From assembly GCF_963678975.1 (NCBI RefSeq), contig NC_089272.1, positions 57,234,713-57,298,712 on the forward strand: DNA of 64,000 nucleotides, in the 5' to 3' direction. Below are positions 60,201 to 64,000 of this stretch, piece after piece. Position 1 is the stretch's first letter. Each line of letters begins with the position of its first letter. This stretch comes from Dysidea avara (taxonomy: Eukaryota; Porifera; Demospongiae; Dictyoceratida; Dysideidae). Made by a program: the position numbers and the translations under genes. Below the pieces are notes generated by a model. That model saw only the letters and a list, made by a program, of their open reading frames with translations, had not been told where the DNA came from and made no database searches.

Positions 60201-60922
60201 TACACAGTATGTAATGGGAACTTCCGGGTAGTAGGATATGAAGGATAAACACATCTCTTCACTGGTGCTCTCCCCGCCCTGCAAACACAAAGTGGTGTAA
60301 TGGAATTTGTTTACTAAAAACTGAGCAAAGAACTCTCTTTGGTAATCAAAGCACATAGTTGTTTGTGCATCTCTAGGTAACACACAATAGTAGTTTTGTT
60401 GTTTAACACACTTCACTCCATGCAAAGTATACATTACTGTGTGTGCTACAAGTTATTAAAAATTAAACAAATCAGTGGATCAAGCCCCTCTATTCTGGAC
60501 ATCTTGTAAAGTGTTCTTATTAAAAAATAAGGTGTTACAATTTTAATGTACGTATACACAATTATACAAAATATGAGTGCTCTGATTATTAAGGTGTCCG
60601 TATTCTCTTTAAAATATTGCTGTATTAGAGTTTCAATAGGCATATCCATATTTTATGCATGATATGGTGTATGAGGAGGCTTTGACCTGTGTATACATAA
60701 ATAACCTCTCCAACTGTAGGTGAAAATAAAAATTGATATTGTTAAAATGCATGATGCATGTACACACAAATAGCTATATTATTTACATATTTAGTGCACT
60801 ATGAATGTTGATCGACAGACAGACAGACACACACACAAGTTCTCAATGTTACCAAGACTTACAAATGTTGAAAAGTTACGTCCAGTTGAATTGTAACGAC
60901 ACTCCACAATGAGATCATCCCC
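57283..60922 (-). CDS. DBH-like monooxygenase (MOXD family), last four exons
   Basis: Exons in coding order: 60922-60863, 60278-60151, 58135-57991, 57444-57283, all GT-AG and in phase. They encode GDDLIVECRYN, then GGESTSEEMCLSFISYYPEVPITYC, a helical segment (QIDELGEASNFFNSFQW) and a C-terminal tail. The family is copper type II, ascorbate-dependent monooxygenases (dopamine beta-hydroxylase, PHM, MOXD1). The Met in STSEEMC is the expected axial ligand of the catalytic copper, and the cysteines of the C-terminal domain are kept. The last 20 residues (YSTIVVVLMAMLSFLL) are hydrophobic with almost nothing after, suggesting a GPI signal or tail anchor, so probably secretory-pathway membrane. The N-terminal domain and histidine ligands are not in the window. 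The substrate is unknown. Confidence 0.85.
57566..57737. mobile_element. Small MITE in a monooxygenase intron
   Basis: The ends 'aggttgcttgtaaattcaat' and 'gttgcattcgcaagcaatct' are imperfect inverted repeats. Internally 'gaataactagtgcgaat' occurs three times. Confidence 0.55.
58136..60150. other. Intron of the monooxygenase gene with inserts
   Basis: It holds three CTCTATTAGAG-type motifs (near 58634, 58757 and 58798), the hAT MITE at 59179-59677, and a hairpin 'ccaaagccagc'/'gctggcttgg' near 59881-59910. Open frames here are not exons. Confidence 0.5.
59179..59677. mobile_element. hAT-type MITE (CAGTGTTGGG family), copy 2
   Basis: The ends CAGTGTTGAGG and CCTCAACACTG are perfect inverted repeats. 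The flanks CTGTCAGG (59171-59178) and CTGCTAGG (59678-59685) match at 6 of 8. The length (499 bp) and interior (AAGTAAC/GTTACTT iterations, 'acagcttaaggctgtggaca') match copy 1. It sits in an intron of the monooxygenase gene. Confidence 0.85.
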
Positions 60923-61329
60923 CTGTAGTAGTATGAAAGGTATTGTAGGAAATTGACTTAACATTAATTAGAATATAAACTAAATATAGTGTGATCACAT
61001 GTGCATGTCATTTTGTTGCTGAGTGTATTGTAGCGTGTCATTATTATCCGTACTAATCACACTCTACTGAGTCATTAGTCCCTGGCTTGAACCTCCCGTT
61101 GTCGTATTGACACTATATTGTGGTGCTGTGACCTGTTTTGGTTCGCTACTCTCGTTGCTACTTAACTCCTCTAACCTAACCCCAGTCGCAGAAGTCGTGG
61201 TACTGTGTCAATTTATTCTTAACGGTACCTGCCAAGGTAAACCACTTCCATCATTACAACTGTTATTGTTGCCATTGTTTTAGCAAACCAGTGGAGGAGC
61301 AGACTTGTCTATTAGCCTCACGCAGTGGA
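60923..61329. other. Junction between monooxygenase and BEL element
   Basis: It should contain the start of the retrotransposon (long terminal repeat and primer-binding site), but I cannot fix the LTR borders because the second LTR is outside the window. No upstream monooxygenase exon is visible. Confidence 0.35.
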
Positions 61330-61676
61330 TACATGACTCTTCAATAAATAAGATCGATGAACTAGTTGGTGGAGAATTCGACAACTACACGACCACATCA
61401 TAACAATGCTGTCGAACAACTCACCAGAAAGATGGAGAAGATAACACAAATTGATGAGCAATTATTAGCAATGTATATATAATGACGCAAGTGAGCTATA
61501 GTCAGCTGTGATGGAAGCAGAAGAGTTACATGACAATATAATGGATAAGATCGCTCGAGTGCGGAGGTACATAGAATTAAAAGCTACAAGGCAGTCAGGC
61601 AGAGTCTCGCCACCACCAGTCAGTCAGGCACAATCTACGTAACTGAGAGCAACCACAATCAGTAAGTGATATTCCC

Positions 61677-62339
61677 TTGTCCGCTATATCCATAACATCA
61701 GTTGATATCTCTCATGAATCTACAGCTGATACTTCCCATGAATCTACAGCTGATACTTCCCATGAATCTACAGCCACTACTTCTCATGTACCTATAGCTG
61801 CTACTTCCCATTTATCTACAAATGAGTACAATGTTGTTGAAGTATCTAGTACACAAGGCGCTACGATGCCGTGTCCTCGAATGACAAGCTTGCTCTACAG
61901 TGATGGATCAAGACCACCCCCATTAATTCCAGCAACCTTCCACACAGCTGCCACACCTAGTGGTATCAGTCCTTACAGGCCATTTATGTCTACTGTACTT
62001 GCTCCAGGGAACCTCTATGAATCGCCACTGTCCACACAAGCTCATAGATTCCCAGCCTCAGCAATCACAACTCATGTGACTCCACCCAATCAAGACCACC
62101 AACAGTTTGCCAACATCCGTCTTCCCACATTCTCTGGAGACCCTTTTGAACTGATTAACATTCTGGGATTTATCTACATGGCAGTCCATGCCAACCCCAA
62201 CTTGAGTGGGATCCAGAAGTTTTCTTATCTGAAGGCGCAATTGCAGGGAGATACTGCTAGAACCATTGCAGGTCTTCCACTCACTGAGGCAAATTACACC
62301 AACTCTATTGCATTGCTGGAAGACCGCTATGGCCAATGA
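61677..62339 (+). pseudogene. BEL/Pao Gag fragment
   Basis: The open frame carries a 10-residue tandem repeat at its start (variants of HESTADTS), a Pro/Ser-rich part, then the Gag core: LPTFSGDPFELI, SGIQKFSYLKAQLQGDTA, IAGLPLTEANY and LLEDRYGQ. An upstream helical part (61410-61600: KITQIDEQLLAMY, HDNIMDKIARV) is in other frames, and the frame closes at a stop right after YGQ. Gag is therefore broken in at least two places. Confidence 0.82.
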
Positions 62340-62747
62340 CACAAGATAGTGGATGCTCATATGCGAGCCCTCAGAGACATACCATCCCCATCAAACAGTC
62401 TTGCTAGCCTTTGAATTTTCTATGACTCAGTGGAAAGTCACATCCGAGGACTGGCATCATTAGGAAAATCTTAAACACCGTATGGTGAACTACTTATACT
62501 GGTCATCTTAGACAAGCTAACCATAGATGTCCAGAGAAATCTTGCATGAGAGCATTCAAATACTCAGTGGATTCTTTCTGATCTCATGGCTGCAATACTC
62601 AAAGAAATTAGAGTCCTTGGGTGTGAGCAATATAACTTACACAAGCATATTTCTAGATAAAGTGCAGTTACGCTTGTTGTCAACTCTAGAGACTACTTTA
62701 GCAAAAAAAACAACGCCAAGATGGTCTTGACAGAAAGCAGAAACAAC

Positions 62748-62800
62748 AGTGTGTGTTTTGCAAGGGACCTCACTCTACACGTAATTGTAATGTTGTCACA
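62748..62800 (+). pseudogene. Gag zinc knuckle (CCHC)
   Basis: QQCVFCKGPHSTRNC gives C-x2-C-x4-H-x4-C, a retroelement nucleocapsid knuckle. A second Cys/His-rich segment follows (ALCFDCLAYHSAH), as in other BEL elements. The frame is interrupted on both sides. Confidence 0.75.
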
Positions 62801-63061
62801 GATTATCAGAAGTGACTTGACATTGTCAAAGACAGTGCATTGTGCTTTGATTGTCTTGCTTACCACAGTGCCCATCCAAGTTTCGTTGCAGGAAGTGCAA
62901 GAAGAAACGCCACACCAGCCTTTACAGTAGTAAATCAACCAGCATTTCAGAAGGGGCGAGTAATGAGCAGAATACAGAGAATTCAAAACACCCATGCCCA
63001 CCAGTGGACTCCTAACACCAGCATCACACTGTAGGGCTTCTCAGAACAGCGCACAACCTGT

Positions 63062-63388
63062 TTGCATAAAACAGCTGTTGCCCCAATCATTGCCAGTGAT
63101 ATCAAGACCCGGGCAAATATACTTTTCAACAAGGGGGCACAACGCTCATTTATATCAATGGCAATGTCCAATGAGCTACAAATTACTTCTGTGTCAACAA
63201 CAGACGTAGCAGTAGCCTCCTTTGGCACCACAACTGTGACACAGCAGAAACGTGGAACTGCCATGGTGGAGATAGAGACAGAGTCTGGTGCCCTTATCTG
63301 TTCTAATTATTCAGAACTCAATTTCAACCTCTATCCGCAGTATGCCACATCTGCGAGGCCTCAAACTAGCGCAACCAGTGACACCTGA
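63062..63388 (+). pseudogene. BEL/Pao aspartic protease-like domain, catalytic motif altered
   Basis: The frame reads ANILFNKGAQRSFISM and continues with ITSVSTTDVAVASFGTTT. In this family the segment normally carries the D-(S/T)-G catalytic loop before AQRSFI; here it is N-K-G, so the protease should be inactive. The frame stops at 63386-63388. Confidence 0.75.
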
Positions 63389-64000
63389 AGGGAATTTTAC
63401 TATACGTATCTCTCCTTATTGGTACCAACTATTATTGGAGCTTTGTTCAGGACCACGTTGTGAGAAGTCAGGGCCCCACTGCTCAACAATCCAAACTAGG
63501 GTATTTGCTGGCTGGGCCACTACCAGGTGCAATTTCAGAGTCAACATCATCTGCCCTCCTACAGATCACCTCTGTGATGATTATTGATGAACTCAAGTCA
63601 CCCAACCTACAGAATATCTGGCAGTTAGAACAGACACCAATTCACAGTCCATGGACTCAACATTCCACCAATCATACCAACAATTTTCTATCACTCAAAC
63701 CCCTGAAGGCCCATTTATTGCAAGATTCCCATGGGAGGTAGATAAACCACATCTTCCCTCCAACATCACCATTTGTAAGGAGAGAACTCAAACACTTGTG
63801 AACAAACTTAGGAAAACCCCACACCTCTTACAACTCTATGATGGCATCATCAAGGAACAAGAGGAACGAGGATTCATTGAGAGAGTATATGATGATGCCA
63901 CACCTGATGTTCATTATTTACCTCACCATCCAGTGAAGAAGGAGTCAGCCACAACTCACATCAGAGTTGTGTATGACTGCAGTTGTTGTGGTTGTAGTAA

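Larger units (their letters stand above)
61330..64000 (+). mobile_element. BEL/Pao retrotransposon, decayed, runs off the window
   Basis: Order on the plus strand: Gag (about 61330-62600), CCHC knuckle (about 62748-62800), aspartic protease-like domain (about 63080-63300), then the start of the Pao-type reverse transcriptase (about 63830-64000, with DVHYLPHHPVKKES and RVVYDCS). Several frameshifts and stops interrupt the polyprotein. The family call rests on this order and the Pao-style protease/RT linker. Confidence 0.85.

Noticed and set aside
60446-60649. Hydrophobic 67-codon minus-strand frame
   Set aside because: It sits in the intron between two well-supported monooxygenase exons and has no splice support.

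Overview
The window looks like nuclear DNA of an early-branching marine metazoan. It is AT-rich and full of short spliceosomal introns (often 44-60 nt), microsatellites and small DNA transposons. A sponge fits best, but that is inference from gene content (a KDZ-family gene, a DBH-like monooxygenase, CR1/L2-like LINEs, a BEL/Pao element). No marker gene fixes the species.

Three spliced genes can be assembled by hand. (1) Plus strand, 7.7-20.6 kb: a 20-exon, about 1013-codon gene of the KDZ transposase family. It has an N-terminal cysteine-rich module and a complete D/D/E core, every exon junction is in phase, and there is no internal stop. It may be a domesticated transposase. (2) Minus strand, 34.6-22.6 kb, convergent with (1): an unfamiliar gene that starts with a cysteine cluster, passes through small acidic exons, then enters 29 consecutive 30-nt micro-exons on an exact 82-bp period (each encoding a variant of VTTPTAPRTS). 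A second array of alternating 33/30-nt micro-exons follows, and the gene ends in a short CXXC zinc finger. All these exons are phase 1-1, so any number can be included or skipped without a frameshift. This is the most striking feature of the window. (3) Minus strand, 60.9-57.3 kb: the last four exons of a copper type II, ascorbate-dependent monooxygenase (DBH-like/MOXD family). Its upstream exons are not in the window.

Most of the remainder is mobile DNA. Several non-autonomous elements have hAT-type ends and 8-bp target duplications (1.0, 8.3, 23.7, 31.9, 53.9 and 59.2 kb). A Mutator-like MITE lies at 51.4 kb. Palindromic foldback elements lie at 2.2, 3.6, 28.5, 42.1, 43.5, 49.6 and 50.5-53.6 kb. 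A CR1/L2-like LINE with a mutated RT motif sits inside a hAT element at 36.8-38.9 kb, and two further LINE copies lie at 52.9-55.1 kb. A Helitron-like start with two Pol III box-B-like sequences is at 46.7 kb. A decayed BEL/Pao retrotransposon runs off the right edge.

A short motif around the odd-centred palindrome CTCTATTAGAG, flanked by GACTG, recurs about 20 times in unrelated contexts, mostly at 0.6-4.5, 39.5-46.7 and 58.6-58.8 kb. The gene-free stretches at 4.5-7.5, 39-41, 44-46.7, 47.4-49.5 and 55.1-57.2 kb contain no coding region I can support.
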